From positions 1,798,001-1,862,000 of the forward strand of contig JAKUDP010000004.1 of NCBI GenBank assembly GCA_022570795.1: a DNA stretch of 64,000 nt, written 5' to 3'. This stretch comes from Sphaerulina vaccinii (lineage: Eukaryota; Ascomycota; Dothideomycetes; Mycosphaerellales; Mycosphaerellaceae). Position numbers and translations under genes: made by a program. Positions 10,031 to 20,140 of the stretch are shown piece after piece. The notes beneath the pieces are model-generated. The model was not told where the DNA came from. It saw only the letters and a program-made list of their open reading frames with translations, and ran no database searches. Each line of letters opens with the position of its first letter. The first letter of the stretch is position 1.

Positions 10031-11047
10031 TCATCTACTTTTGTTCCCTTTACCAGCGCAAGAAGCGTCCTTCAGAGCCGGATAACCAGACACGGCCTCG
10101 ACTGCAGAGCTGCCACTTCTCCCACTTCTCCTGAGAGATGACGCCGCTGTGGCATCAGCATAGTGCGATCGCGGTCGGAAGACTGGCTTGCATGTTCTGC
10201 CTTTTCTTGCCTGCTCTGTGTTAAAATAGTCCAGCGTCTCCTGACTGCTATGCACGGGGCCAGAGAGTGAGAGATCTGCCCTTCCAATTCTCCGATACTT
10301 CGTGCGAAGCATATGAGCCATGACTGGACCGAGCATAGCCTGGTGCGCCAAGTCGACTGCACAATAAAGCGCAGTGGTTGGCGAAACGCGACCTCTGAAG
10401 CGTTCCATAACCTCTGCCAGCAAGCCGCAGCCTGCAAAACTGTCGAGTGCTGGTTTCAGCACCAGTGGAAGTTCAGCCGTGGAATCGTAGTGGAAGAGCT
10501 GCCTTCGCACATTCGGTTTGTCTCGGGCGACTCCGAACGCGTTGAGAGCCAGATGGACTTTACTGGGTACACAGCCATACCAGCCGTGTCGTGGCGATCG
10601 TACCGCGTAGGTGTCGAACAGTACGTGTGAGTAGTTGCTGTCCTTTGCCGTGATCTCGATCATGTTGTGATTGTGCCAAGAGGTCTCCACTAGTATCGAC
10701 AAATCACAAAAGTGTCCTTGCACTTCTTCATCCAGATGTTCCTCGAAAAAGACTAGATCATGCTTGGTTTTTTGGCCGTGGTGTGGTTTCAAGATCGCGC
10801 TCCGTGCGTTCGCGGGGAGTTTTCGAAACACAGACTCCTCGCTTTCCATATCATCGCGAAGCTGCCGGCAGACCGCTCCAAGTCGTGGTGGCAAGCATTT
10901 GTATGTAGTATGGCACTTCTTCCGCACCAATTTACCAGTCTGTGGGCACTGTAAGATCTCTTCCAGGTCGTCGATAAAAGTCTTGGTGTACACGTGCTTG
11001 TAGACCTCATCTCGTAGTTCTTGCGGGAGGGAGAGAAAGGATACCAT
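10031..11047 (-). CDS. F-box-like hypothetical protein, 338 residues
   Basis: A single exon with ATG at 11045-11047. The N terminus, FLSLPQELRDEVYKHVY, matches the start of fungal F-box-like proteins (LPxELRxxIY), a helix pair that in true F-box proteins binds Skp1 of SCF ubiquitin ligases. The rest has no recognisable repeat domain. Residues 45-75 contain scattered Cys residues, and the C-terminal 40 residues are Ser/Arg/Gly rich and probably disordered. Such lineage-specific F-box-like proteins are numerous in ascomycetes and their substrates are unknown. It is transcribed divergently from the ARM-repeat gene at 11595. F-box assignment is by motif only. Confidence 0.65.
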   Translation of the reverse strand: MVSFLSLPQELRDEVYKHVYTKTFIDDLEEILQCPQTGKLVRKKCHTTYKCLPPRLGAVCRQLRDDMESEESVFRKLPANARSAILKPHHGQKTKHDLVFFEEHLDEEVQGHFCDLSILVETSWHNHNMIEITAKDSNYSHVLFDTYAVRSPRHGWYGCVPSKVHLALNAFGVARDKPNVRRQLFHYDSTAELPLVLKPALDSFAGCGLLAEVMERFRGRVSPTTALYCAVDLAHQAMLGPVMAHMLRTKYRRIGRADLSLSGPVHSSQETLDYFNTEQARKGRTCKPVFRPRSHYADATAASSLRRSGRSGSSAVEAVSGYPALKDASCAGKGNKSR

Positions 11048-11594
11048 GCTGTATATCGTGGCAGATGCAAATCTGATATTGAATCTGCATGTACTGTGAG
11101 GCCTGGATCAAGTCAAAGGTGGCATTTTATATCTTCTTATGCAAAATGGATATGTATACCAAGCTTTTCTATTGGTAGCCAATCATCTCTGACGGTAAGC
11201 AATATCTAGCAGTCCAGTGGAATGCCATCGAACTCATTCTCATAGCATCGCCGGCGAGGTTGAAGGCAGCATTCCGCGACCGTGTCGGCGTGCAGCTTGC
11301 CCACACCCAGGAGTCGATTAGGCCGATGACTCGCGATGAGCACCATGGCATACTGACCTCCGCAGAGCTCTGCCCAAGCTAAGGGATATATCATTGTGTC
11401 TCCAGACGTATGAGTGCAGTACTGGAGACGATTCTCGGTGAAGCATGACATTTAGACGTTCGCTTGATGGGACAAGAAGGAGGAACGTCGAAAGCAGGGG
11501 CAAAAATGGGAAGCAACGGCTGACTAATCCGCGCTAAGGCACTCCATATATTGAAGTTCACCTCGAAACATCACAAACAAACAACATCGACAAT
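11048..11594. other. Divergent intergenic region
   Basis: 547 bases between two divergent genes, so it should contain both promoters. I see no strong TATA element or repeat. Confidence 0.4.
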
Positions 11595-12944
11595 ATGACA
11601 GAAGAAGAGGAAGAAGCGGAGTCCGCTATACATTTGCTCTTGGCAGATGAGACCGCTCCAAGCTCTCGACAAGCTCTACAAAAACTTGCAGCCGCCAGCA
11701 AGAAATCAGAGACAGTCCGTCAGAGACTCGCAAACCCAACAATTCTCAAGAGTATCACATCTTATGTAAAGTGGAACACGTTCGACTCGATTGGGACAGA
11801 CGCCGGGCTGCGCTGCATAGGAAATGCCTGTATCGATAACGACAATGCTAGGGACATTGTTTGTTCTGAGGACATAGGATTTGCTTGGGCGACGCAGTGT
11901 CTACAGTTTGGAGATAACGGTATAAGGTTACTGACGACGAAAGTGCTTAACAATGTATGCTGCGACCACGAGGCGAGCCAGAAGCTGTGCTATCGAGACG
12001 GAATTCACCTGGAGCTGATTAGATTCCTGCACCGGCCGACGGTAAAGACTATAACTGTTGAGCGCAAATTGGCAGGAGACCTGGACGGAGCCATTGATGT
12101 GCTATTTTGGGTCAGTGGACAGAAAGCTGAACTAGAAAAATCGGGAGATGTCGAGAGTAAACAACTGCACTACAATGAACTCCAAGCACTGCTCAACATC
12201 CACGCGATTTGGACGAAAGAATGGGACGTCGAAACATTCGCAACACTTTCAGAGACAGTGTTAGTGTATCTACGAGATCCAACAGTCCAGGCGCAGGTAA
12301 TTGAGCACAGATGCTTCGCAAAAGTATGGGACATACTAGAGAAGCAGCACACTGTCATCAACGATCCACGCATATCAGTTGAAGACCAGAAACTCCTCCA
12401 ACCACTCCAAGCCAGCCTAGTATGGTGTCTCTCCGACATCTCAGCCAACCAAGCCTTCTCGCAACTTCACTCTTGGGAGTCTCCGGACATGATGTTCCTG
12501 AAACCAATCATACAGTCCGCCGGCCAGGATAGCAATGACAGCCAGAAGCTGAATGCAGCATGCCAGGTGCTTGGAAACATGCTATGGGCACAGAAATCGC
12601 CCCAGACCTATTCTAGCCTCATCCTCGAGACAGAACTACACATTCCTCTTCTCGACACAATCATCTCCGAACCCTCTCCATCTCCGGACACGCTCCACTC
12701 AATAGCCGGTCTGCTAGTTCAGCTGTGTAGACCATCAGTGGAGGTCAGAGAAAAGATTGGAAGCTACCGGAATGCAACAACAGCAATAGCGCGACTATGT
12801 CGGCACGAGAGACCCGAGATCAAGCAGGGAGGAGTGAGATTGGTGAAAGCGCTTGGGAAGGACTGTCGAGAGAACCAAAGAAGATTTGCAGAGTTAGCTG
12901 GGGAGGCGATAGCTGCAATGCCGGCTCCAGATGCATCGGCATGA
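11595..12944 (+). CDS. Armadillo-repeat protein, SmgGDS (RAP1GDS1)-like
   Basis: A single exon encodes 449 residues from the first ATG. The sequence is almost all alpha-helical with repeated hydrophobic patterns typical of ARM repeats (for example around residues 70-125, 270-340 and 390-440). An acidic N terminus (MTEEEEEAE) precedes them. The overall pattern, with conserved phrases such as RCIGNACIDN and VLGNMLW, resembles the fungal relatives of Rap1 GTPase-GDP dissociation stimulator, a chaperone and exchange factor for small GTPases of the Rho/Rap type. Catalytic residues are not defined in this family, so the assignment rests on fold and phrase similarity. It acts presumably in the cytosol. 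Confidence 0.7.
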   Translation: MTEEEEEAESAIHLLLADETAPSSRQALQKLAAASKKSETVRQRLANPTILKSITSYVKWNTFDSIGTDAGLRCIGNACIDNDNARDIVCSEDIGFAWATQCLQFGDNGIRLLTTKVLNNVCCDHEASQKLCYRDGIHLELIRFLHRPTVKTITVERKLAGDLDGAIDVLFWVSGQKAELEKSGDVESKQLHYNELQALLNIHAIWTKEWDVETFATLSETVLVYLRDPTVQAQVIEHRCFAKVWDILEKQHTVINDPRISVEDQKLLQPLQASLVWCLSDISANQAFSQLHSWESPDMMFLKPIIQSAGQDSNDSQKLNAACQVLGNMLWAQKSPQTYSSLILETELHIPLLDTIISEPSPSPDTLHSIAGLLVQLCRPSVEVREKIGSYRNATTAIARLCRHERPEIKQGGVRLVKALGKDCRENQRRFAELAGEAIAAMPAPDASA

Positions 12945-13076
12945 ATGGATAGACTAAGCCGAGATCAAGCTGCATGAAGCTTCAGTCTCTGTAAAATTGC
13001 TGCCCAGCATCCAATTCAAGGTGACAAGTATCGTTCATGGATTCCGCATACCATACAGATCAAGCTATACGATTGC

Positions 13077-14426
13077 CTATCCGACCTTGCCAGCGAATCT
13101 CCTCCGACACCAAACATCTCCAAATTCGGCATATTCTTGTCTCGTGACGACCAACCCTTTCATTAGTTCCTGATCCTGCGCCAACCTAGCTCCACCGAAC
13201 CAAGCATTCTTGATAGGATCTTCTGCCTTCGCGACTCTGACCACGTAATCTGAATCAACCTCCCTCCTCAGATCGGCTTCTAATCGATCTACAAAACCAG
13301 GTATAAGAGATGTGCCGCCAACGACGACAATATTTGCGAGGAAGGATTGCCAGAGACCGCGAGGTAAGGAGAGGAGAGATTGCAGGATTAGTCCGGGAAT
13401 TCCAGTCTGTTGCATCCCTAGATCAGAAGGTGTGAAGAGGATCTCGGGGACTGTGAAGCGTTCGTTTCCAACTGGTAAGACCATTTCAGAAAGTCCACCG
13501 ATTCCTAATCTCCTCATCTTCGCGCCTTTCGATGGGTCGTGAGGGCGAGGAAAGCCGCGTTTGAGTTTCTCATAGTCTGGTAGAACGTAATCTACTACAA
13601 TACTCGCATCAATCTCTCGTGCGTCTTTCTGGCCACCCTTCCAGACTCTTTCCAGACGATCGGCAAAGTCCTGGGAGGAAGGACAGATATAGCAGGTATC
13701 TTCTTTTATTTCCTGAGAGATCCATTCTTCGCGATGCATGTCCATTGTTCTGCTTAGTAAAGATCGAAGATGGTTTGTTAGTGTCTTTCCGCCGATGTCC
13801 AGTCTTCGGATAGCGGATTGGAGAGGTCGGCCATGATAGAGCGGTGAGATGGTTGTGTGGGAGTGGCCGCAATCTACGACCATCAGGCACTCCAGAGGTA
13901 TGCCTGCAGGAGAGGTTGTTGTGCTCGCAAAAGGTGAAGGTGCATAGGCGTTCAAAGCAGGAGATATCGTCCTATACATCGAATGAAACTCAAATTCTTC
14001 AAAGATGATTTCGTCGGCATTTCTTTGGAGAACTCCTGGTGCGTTGGGCGCTTCTGAATAGATGAGATTCGTCTCGTGAGGATCGCAGTGGAAGTTTGAG
14101 CGCTTGTCAAGAATTGTACGTTCCCAAACGGTTTTCTCAGTCTCCCAGCTCACGACATAGCCCTTTTCAACGGGTCTTCGGATTTGTAGTTCGCCGAAGT
14201 CCCCGCAGTCGTCGAGTTCTTGGCCGATGTATGTGAGCTTATCTCGTTGCGATCTTGCTATGCAGTTGGCCACTGGGTGGCAGTCTTCAAGTTTCGGGTC
14301 CGAGCCTGGTGTGCTAAAGCCAGCCTTGATGGAGTGGGCGCCATGGTCGAAGACGAGTGTTGTCTTGCCGAGTCGAGAAGTTGATGCTGTTGATGTTGTT
14401 GCTGCTGCTTGCTTTGATTTGGCCAT
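13077..14426 (-). CDS. ARP6: Actin-related protein Arp6, SWR1 complex subunit
   Basis: A single exon of 449 residues, close to the family length. The actin fold is recognisable from the phosphate-binding loop region (LVFDHGAHSIKAGF, residues about 27-40) to the C-terminal VVVGGTSLIPGF segment. The diagnostic Arp6 stretch is the central GGKTLTNHLRSLL followed by EIKEDTCYICPSS (residues about 215-250), which differs from conventional actin. Arp6 with Swc6 forms a module of the SWR1 remodeller that deposits histone H2A.Z in chromatin. The N-terminal 20 residues are Ala/Ser/Thr rich and poorly conserved. The gene shares a 129-base divergent promoter with the GCIP-like gene. Confidence 0.9.
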   Translation of the reverse strand: MAKSKQAAATTSTASTSRLGKTTLVFDHGAHSIKAGFSTPGSDPKLEDCHPVANCIARSQRDKLTYIGQELDDCGDFGELQIRRPVEKGYVVSWETEKTVWERTILDKRSNFHCDPHETNLIYSEAPNAPGVLQRNADEIIFEEFEFHSMYRTISPALNAYAPSPFASTTTSPAGIPLECLMVVDCGHSHTTISPLYHGRPLQSAIRRLDIGGKTLTNHLRSLLSRTMDMHREEWISQEIKEDTCYICPSSQDFADRLERVWKGGQKDAREIDASIVVDYVLPDYEKLKRGFPRPHDPSKGAKMRRLGIGGLSEMVLPVGNERFTVPEILFTPSDLGMQQTGIPGLILQSLLSLPRGLWQSFLANIVVVGGTSLIPGFVDRLEADLRREVDSDYVVRVAKAEDPIKNAWFGGARLAQDQELMKGLVVTRQEYAEFGDVWCRRRFAGKVG

Positions 14427-14555
14427 GTTGGTGTAAGTGGTGAGAGAAGTGGTGTCGCGAAAGAGACGCGCGGTGACGATGAAGTGCTTGGCTGCTACAA
14501 ATCTTCTTACTTCTTGCTATCTCTTCTCTATACCATAACGACAACAACAACGACC
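14427..14555. promoter_or_regulatory. Short bidirectional promoter between ARP6 and the GCIP-like gene
   Basis: Only 129 bases separate the two divergent start codons. The plus-strand side is a CT-rich and then ACA-rich leader just before the ATG at 14556, as is common in fungal 5' leaders. No TATA box is obvious. Confidence 0.55.
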
Positions 14556-15629
14556 ATGGCGCCTTCTGCAAACGACAAGAAGGCTCTCCAGGATCTGATC
14601 AGCTCAACGCAATCGCTCCTCCAACAATTCACGTCCTCCCTCAAGACGACCGACACAACAACTACTCCTCGCCTCGAAGATGCTCCCAACCCACTGCACG
14701 TCCTCCGCGACTCAGCCAAACTGCTCAAAGCACACACTACAAAGATCTCCCTCCTAGCGATCAACACACCTTTCACGCCATCCGAGATCACCAAGATCCT
14801 CCGCGAACTGACAGGAACATGTCTCCCAGCAATGATGTCCGCAGTACAGATCTGCGAGCAGGAGAAGTCAACATGGGGCACAACAATGGGGAAAGAGGTA
14901 GCCAGTCGAGTGAGAAGGATCTTCATCGAGGTTGAGAATTTGCTGAAAGAACTACAAAGCATCTCGGAAGGGAATGGTCAAGGAGCCACGAAGGCGAGGA
15001 ACAGTCTGGCGAGCACGGGAGTTGTGTGGGAGAGTTGCGATGCTCTGATCGAGCTTGAGAAACTGGGGATCGCTGGGTTGGCCGTGAAGAAGGTGGAAGA
15101 GTATCGGGTTACTATCAAGGATGCTATCACGGAATTGCAAGAGTGGAAGGATGGGACAGATCTGGATACAGAGGGGACTGAGGACGCTCTACTGGACAGT
15201 GGAGATGAAGGCGTGGACGGTGATGCAGACAGCTTCGACGACATCTTCAATGCTGCGAACAGTTGTCCCAAGGATCGACCAGAGTTGAAAGAACTACTGG
15301 ATACGGCCACGGGCAAGCTGAAGAAGATTGTCTTTCTCTTCACTGCGATTGGGAAGCGGAGATTCAAGACCTTCAGATCCAAACCATCCGAAGAGTTACG
15401 GAGTGTCAATGACCTTGACGATATATTGCAAAGACTGCACACCCTACAGGAGGATGTAGACGACATTGCAGGCGGCTTTTATGAACTCGACGAAGATCTT
15501 GTAAATGAGGTGCTCAATAAATGTGTATCCGATGCACGAGAAATCAGCAAACTTGCACGACTCGACTGGACAGCCAAAGAGGATGAGTTCACGACTTGGA
15601 GAGACAAATGGGAGGAGGCACTTGGCTGA
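14556..15629 (+). CDS. GCIP / cyclin-D1-binding-protein-like protein
   Basis: A single exon of 357 residues. The frame is open upstream, but the stretch before 14556 is a Thr-repeat artefact of an ACA-rich leader, so the ATG in a good context (ACCATGG) was chosen. The protein is helical; residues about 50-110 (LRDSAKLLKAHTTKISLL and the following TPSEI) match the Grap2/cyclin-D-interacting (CCNDBP1) domain, and an acidic insert follows around residues 205-230. The C-terminal half contains heptad-like helices and ends in WRDKWEEALG. In animals the family binds cyclin D1 and HLH proteins; the fungal role is unknown. It is divergent from ARP6. Confidence 0.75.
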   Translation: MAPSANDKKALQDLISSTQSLLQQFTSSLKTTDTTTTPRLEDAPNPLHVLRDSAKLLKAHTTKISLLAINTPFTPSEITKILRELTGTCLPAMMSAVQICEQEKSTWGTTMGKEVASRVRRIFIEVENLLKELQSISEGNGQGATKARNSLASTGVVWESCDALIELEKLGIAGLAVKKVEEYRVTIKDAITELQEWKDGTDLDTEGTEDALLDSGDEGVDGDADSFDDIFNAANSCPKDRPELKELLDTATGKLKKIVFLFTAIGKRRFKTFRSKPSEELRSVNDLDDILQRLHTLQEDVDDIAGGFYELDEDLVNEVLNKCVSDAREISKLARLDWTAKEDEFTTWRDKWEEALG

Positions 15630-16654
15630 GTATCAAGGTCATATTCTGACGCTCGAATATGATATGCAATACGGCTGAATGAAAGCAGACGGTAGGCCAT
15701 ATTCTCATGTGCGCAACTCCTACATTCTTCCCCATCAAACGCTTGCATACTTTGCAAGCAGACGTGGAGCACTTCGCCATCGAGTCGTGCGAGCTTCGCG
15801 AGGATCCCGCCAGTTGTCTTCTGGGTGACTGTAGCTCTCTTCATCAGCCGTGATGACTGCTCCATGATCAAGTCCCTAAAGGCCATACTCAATCCTGCGG
15901 TAGAGGCAGAATGGCCAACGTCAAGTCACAAGCCGATGCCCATGTGATGAGCCTGTTCTTTGAGCGTCACACACTTCTCTCTCACTCGTAGGGGCAGGTC
16001 AAGATCAACGACAAACGCACAGACTCCAAGCAGCTTCACCATCTACTGACGGAACAAGCGCCCGCTTCATCAACCACACCTGCGATCCAGACTGCAAAGA
16101 CAAGATTGACAGCACTGGACTTTCAAAGCGATGCAGCAGGAGGACAAGAGGCTGAGGTTTCACATCATTGAGACTACGGACACCAACTTGGAAGTCTCGA
16201 AGAAATCTACAACACAAAGAGCTAGACATCACCTTCGCAGCGCTTGTAGCTATTACGCAGCTTCTGAAACGAGAACTTCAGGCGGACGTCCTTGCAAGCC
16301 ACGCATCGCACCAACACGCATGATACAAGCCTTCACGGTTGGCTCGATTACTGTCGTCTTCACCATCGACAGATTTCGACTGGGCCAGGAAGACTACCAG
16401 CGTCGAGGACACTAAGATGCTCAAGCTAGCAAGCTGATAAAACTCAACTGGACGAATTCTGCAAATGGGACCAGGGAGTTGACTGAAACCAAAGTCATAT
16501 TCACGTTTCTCTCGAGCCCGAAATTGCTTTTGCCAGTAAGGACTGAAAGAAGGTAGGCCATATGTTCAAGAACGCCTCTTTCACATTCCCCACTTCTCCC
16601 GCTGCGCCATCCTTCACATGCGCCCCCGTCTCACACCAAGGCGAGTCGTCTGCT
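15630..16654. other. Intergenic, about 1 kb, scraps of protein-like sequence
   Basis: No complete gene is visible. On the plus strand 16051-16095 encodes ARFINHTCDP, reminiscent of the SET-domain NHxCxP motif, but the frame closes soon on both sides. A second short protein-like stretch follows at about 16210-16330 in another frame. This may be an old gene remnant or chance. Confidence 0.3.
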
Positions 16655-17400
16655 CTACAACGTCGCCAAAGCAGCACCGAACAAGCCAATCAATACCGCA
16701 GTTCCAACCATCCTCATGCCGGTGTCCACATTCGCAGCTCCACCGGTGCTGGAAGCTGGCACGCTGGTGTTGCTTGCGTTGCTGGACGCGTTGCCTGTCG
16801 CTGTAGCGGAGTGAGTAGCAGAATGGGTCATCGAGTGGCTCATCGTCATGGTACCAGTCATCGTCTCGTTCGTTGTTGGTGTCATGTTGGTGCTTGGAGC
16901 ATATCCGGCCGGTGAGGTAGACATTGGCATCGACATCGAAGACTCGGTAGCAGGACCCGAAGCAGGCGTGGGAAGAGTTCCAGCACCACCTGCGTATTCT
17001 GCGCAGAGATTTGGATCTGGAGATGGTGGGTTGAAGGTTTCGCCTTTGGCTGCGAAGGCTGAGACGCAGATGCCGTTGGAGATCGTTAGGGTATCTATGA
17101 TCAACACATCAGCTCCGACGCTTCTACTTCTGTTGGAACCGGACCTCACTCACCAACCAACTCTTGCTGCGAGCATGTACTAGCGCACATGCACGGAATC
17201 AGACTCTTCACGACATCTTGAGCTCCGGTCGTGCATAGACAGTAGGAGTCTGTGATCGAAGAACAGCCTGTGGCGGCGCCCGCTGCTGAGACGAGACATT
17301 GCAGAGCACATTGGGGAACTTTGCTGATGTCGATGGCTTGAGCGATCGTGCTCGCAGCTTGCGAGAGCGCGAGAAGGGAAGCGAAAATAATGGACTGCAT
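16655..17400 (-). CDS. CFEM-domain GPI-anchored cell-surface protein
   Basis: Exons 17154-17400 and 16655-17094 join with a one-base carry to 228 residues. Residues 1-20 form a signal peptide. Residues about 24-95 hold the Cys pattern of a CFEM domain (IPQCALQC type start, then CSSITDSYCLC, then CMCASTC and a last Cys after the intron). A long Ser/Thr/Met-rich linker follows (residues about 115-195), and the C terminus is hydrophobic (VLIGLFGAALATL), as in GPI-anchor signals. CFEM proteins sit in the fungal wall or plasma membrane; some bind haem for iron uptake and some act in host contact. Whether this one binds haem cannot be told. Confidence 0.85.
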
Positions 17401-18911
17401 CTTGTCTGGACCTTGGCTGGCGTCGATATGATGAGTAACGATTGTCTTCTGGAGTCGTATCTGGCTATACGAAGGAGAAGTATTATGTTCAGGAGAACGA
17501 GGCGGAATCTCCTGGTACTTTCAATGGCAACGCCAACAACGATTTTCGGCCGCACCCGCATACCAGGCCATCGTTGAAACGAGGAGTACGAAGACGAAGT
17601 TGTGACAGACCAGATCGGGCAACTTGCTCAGACAAGAAGCTTTGCGCTGGCTGGGGTGTATGGCCATTGGGCAGTGGAACCAGTTCGCGGTACCTGGCTG
17701 CGGGCTCCGCGGCGTTGTTGGCAAGAGAGCTTCATGCTTGCGGTGCGAACCTTTGACAGCGATGTGGACGACTCCTACGAATACGAACCTGGTTAAGGAG
17801 TCCTCGTGTCTGGAAAGTTCTCAAGGATACGCGTTCTGGAGAACAACTGCCGCGCGTTAAGCTGTTATTTCATTTCTGGCAATGCTGCTTAGGTCTAAGC
17901 GAGCGAACACCCGCCTGGAGAGGTGTCGCCACATTGTCTTCAGTACCGAGTGAGCCCTCAAGCATTGAGTCAACAGTTTCCCGGCGAATCACACCATATT
18001 CGCGACCAGAAGGTCTTCTTCGCGATACTATAGCGGAAAAGGACCTTGCTCGAGTCATTTCAACCAGAAAAGCAAAAGCTTGTTTGTACACCCTAGTTCC
18101 TAGACATGAAGCTATTTGAAGCATCTCGCGCAAAGCTTCCACTTCCCGTGACAGAACTCTCTGCACAGCGGTGCGGGCCTGACGTTTCGTCCACACGCGC
18201 GGTATCACAACATTCAACACGTCGACTCATGCACCCCATCAGAATTCGTCGTTTGTGGTAAACGGTGAATGGTCGCAGGATCTGCAGGTCATGCAGGTCA
18301 ACCGTCTTTTGTGAGACGTAGGACCAGGCTGTTGGGACGAGAATCTGCCGATGGACGTCACGAAGTCTTTTGTGCTACTTCACGTTGTACTGGTACTGGT
18401 CAGTACCTCTGAGAAACATAACACTTTATCATGCATGCATAAGCCCTTGGCTCAATGTCAACAACATGCGACGATATGTGAGCACAACATTGAAAGGCTG
18501 ACTGCATTAATATACTGTGGACGACGACGTGGCAGACAGGTGAGGTACTTGGCCCATCAGCCGACACTTTGCCAGGAAGCTTTTAATGCCCGAACGAGCC
18601 AGCGCATCGTGGAAAGAATTTCTTCGAGTTGACCGAACGACCTTTTATCGCTTGTCCTTGAATCCTTGTGCGATGAAGAAGCCCGGGTTGGTGGAACTTT
18701 CAAGCCTCGAAAGTCTGCGTGCGCACTTCTCAGGTTCTGTCAGTATTTTTGAAACACAACAACACCTCCCTGCATGCACATAAGACCAACCATGTCAACA
18801 AGCCGTGACGGCATCAACAAACGACATAGATAGGCTCACTGCAGCGAGTCAAGTTGTGCGACAACACGTCTTAACACACCAGCCGCTCAACAGACATTTC
18901 CACATCGTATA
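17401..18911. other. Long intergenic region with a duplicated block
   Basis: About 1.5 kb with no convincing gene on either strand. The right part contains two diverged copies of a 150-170-base block (listed separately). The end is the leader of the Arg/Ser/Pro-rich protein gene. Confidence 0.45.
18395..18890 (+). repeat. Diverged direct duplication upstream of a gene
   Basis: The blocks at about 18395-18560 and 18735-18890 share, in order, GTCAGTA, GCATGCA(C)ATAAG, ATGTCAACAA, AGGCTnACTGCA and CAGCCG with similar spacing. They lie in tandem in the same orientation about 340 bases apart. No coding frame is conserved between them. Confidence 0.5.
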
Positions 18912-18969
18912 ATGGTCTCGCAACACACAAGATCTTCGACTCTACTACCAAATATCGCCGAATCGCAAA

Positions 18970-19700
18970 ATGTGTCTCCCGATGTCAAGATCAAGTTCAA
19001 GATCGTTCCTCACGCGACTCCTCGACCGAATGGATCGCTACTGGACACCTCATACTCATCACGAAAAGGAAAAGCACCAAGAACCTCCATATGTCACTCC
19101 AACAGTTCCAGATGGTCATCATCATTCTGGACCATACCAGCGTCAACCCCATCACCGACATCGACGAAGTTTGAGCAAGACTCTACACGATGTCATCAAG
19201 ATCCAATCTCCTCAAGAGTACTTTCAAGAAAAACGAGAATCCAGCCGCCTGTCACGTTTACCGAGCGTGAGAGGTATACCCAGCCTATCAAGAACTCCCA
19301 GCATGACGCAGCGAGCTTCAAGACCACAGAGTTTGAGGATGTCGAGACCAGCGAGCCTCCGCATCTCGTCAAGACCGCCGAGTATCAGGATGTCGAGACC
19401 TCCGAGTATGGTTATGCTGAGGTACTCGGACACGAGGGAGAGGGAGAGGAACGTCTTGTAGCAGCGAGGCCGGGACTTACGCAGAAGCAATTGAAGAGGA
19501 GTAGTGTTGCCTGGTTGGAGCAGGCTGGGGCTGTGCATGCTGGGAGTCTGGCGAGCTTTTGTGCGAACGAGGAGACGAAGTCTTCTTCTGAACAGGCGTT
19601 GGATGATGTGCTGGATTTGATTTTGACATTGATACCCACGAGGGAGGATTGCAGGTATGCGATTGCGCGGGAACATGGTCACGAATGCAGAGATACCTAA
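18970..19700 (+). CDS. Arg/Ser/Pro-rich hypothetical protein, 224 residues
   Basis: Exons 18970-19405 and 19462-19700, joined with a one-base carry (intron GTATGG...TTGTAG, 56 bases, GCTGA branch), give 224 residues. The first exon is basic and low in complexity: His-rich around residues 28-65, then repeated RPxS(L/I)RMSRP units (residues about 108-145), potential basophilic kinase sites. The second exon is more ordered, with a predicted helix (EQALDDVLDLILTLIP). No known domain. An overlapping frame from ATG 18912 is also open for 263 codons; I prefer the spliced model because the repeats are regular in that frame and the intron restores the other frame exactly. The nature of the first exon stays uncertain. 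Confidence 0.5.
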
Positions 19701-19815
19701 GCCTCCTTTGTCTACGGTGGGATTGCATTTGCTATGAGCAAACCAGGACGTGGCTTAAGAGATGACCTGTGCCTATAGCTGGACCGTATGGCACATTAGA
19801 GTGATATGTCAGCAT

Positions 19816-20009
19816 CTCACTTCTCGGCATCGAAGTGAGGAATGGCAAGACCGTGATCTTCTTACTCACGGCTCACTTCTCTCATTTCTAAGCTCTCACT
19901 TCCGAGCTCTCACTTCAGTTTGAGCTTGTGGAGTGAATGAGATGGCATTGTTCCAAAGCTCACTTCTCCTTCGCCCCACTATATCATGACCCTCAGCGAC
20001 CACTATAAG
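19816..20009 (+). promoter_or_regulatory. CTCACTT motif cluster and TATA element
   Basis: Five direct CTCACTT copies (starting at 19816, 19872, 19895, 19909 and 19959) and one inverted copy at about 19832 lie in 150 bases, followed by TATAAG at 20004-20009, 132 bases before the ATG at 20141. A looser version of the same arrangement precedes the interrupted paralogue. This looks like a repeated binding site for one regulator. Confidence 0.5.
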
Positions 20010-20140
20010 TACCACTCTTTGGACTGCAACCCTCTTCCTTACAATAACATACCACTACTCCTGGACAACATCCTTTCACAAACAACATCACGCTCAACGA
20101 CAACTACTCTCCTCCAGCGCACCACTACCTCGTCTGCACA

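Noticed and set aside
16051..16095. ARFINHTCDP peptide resembling a SET-domain motif
   Set aside because: Only one motif of about ten residues, stops nearby in the frame and no other SET elements on either side.
19224..19682. Minus-strand frame with GGLDILILGGLDE-like repeats resembling leucine-rich repeats
   Set aside because: It is the reverse reading of the RPxS repeats on the plus strand; the repeat pattern comes from that DNA repeat.
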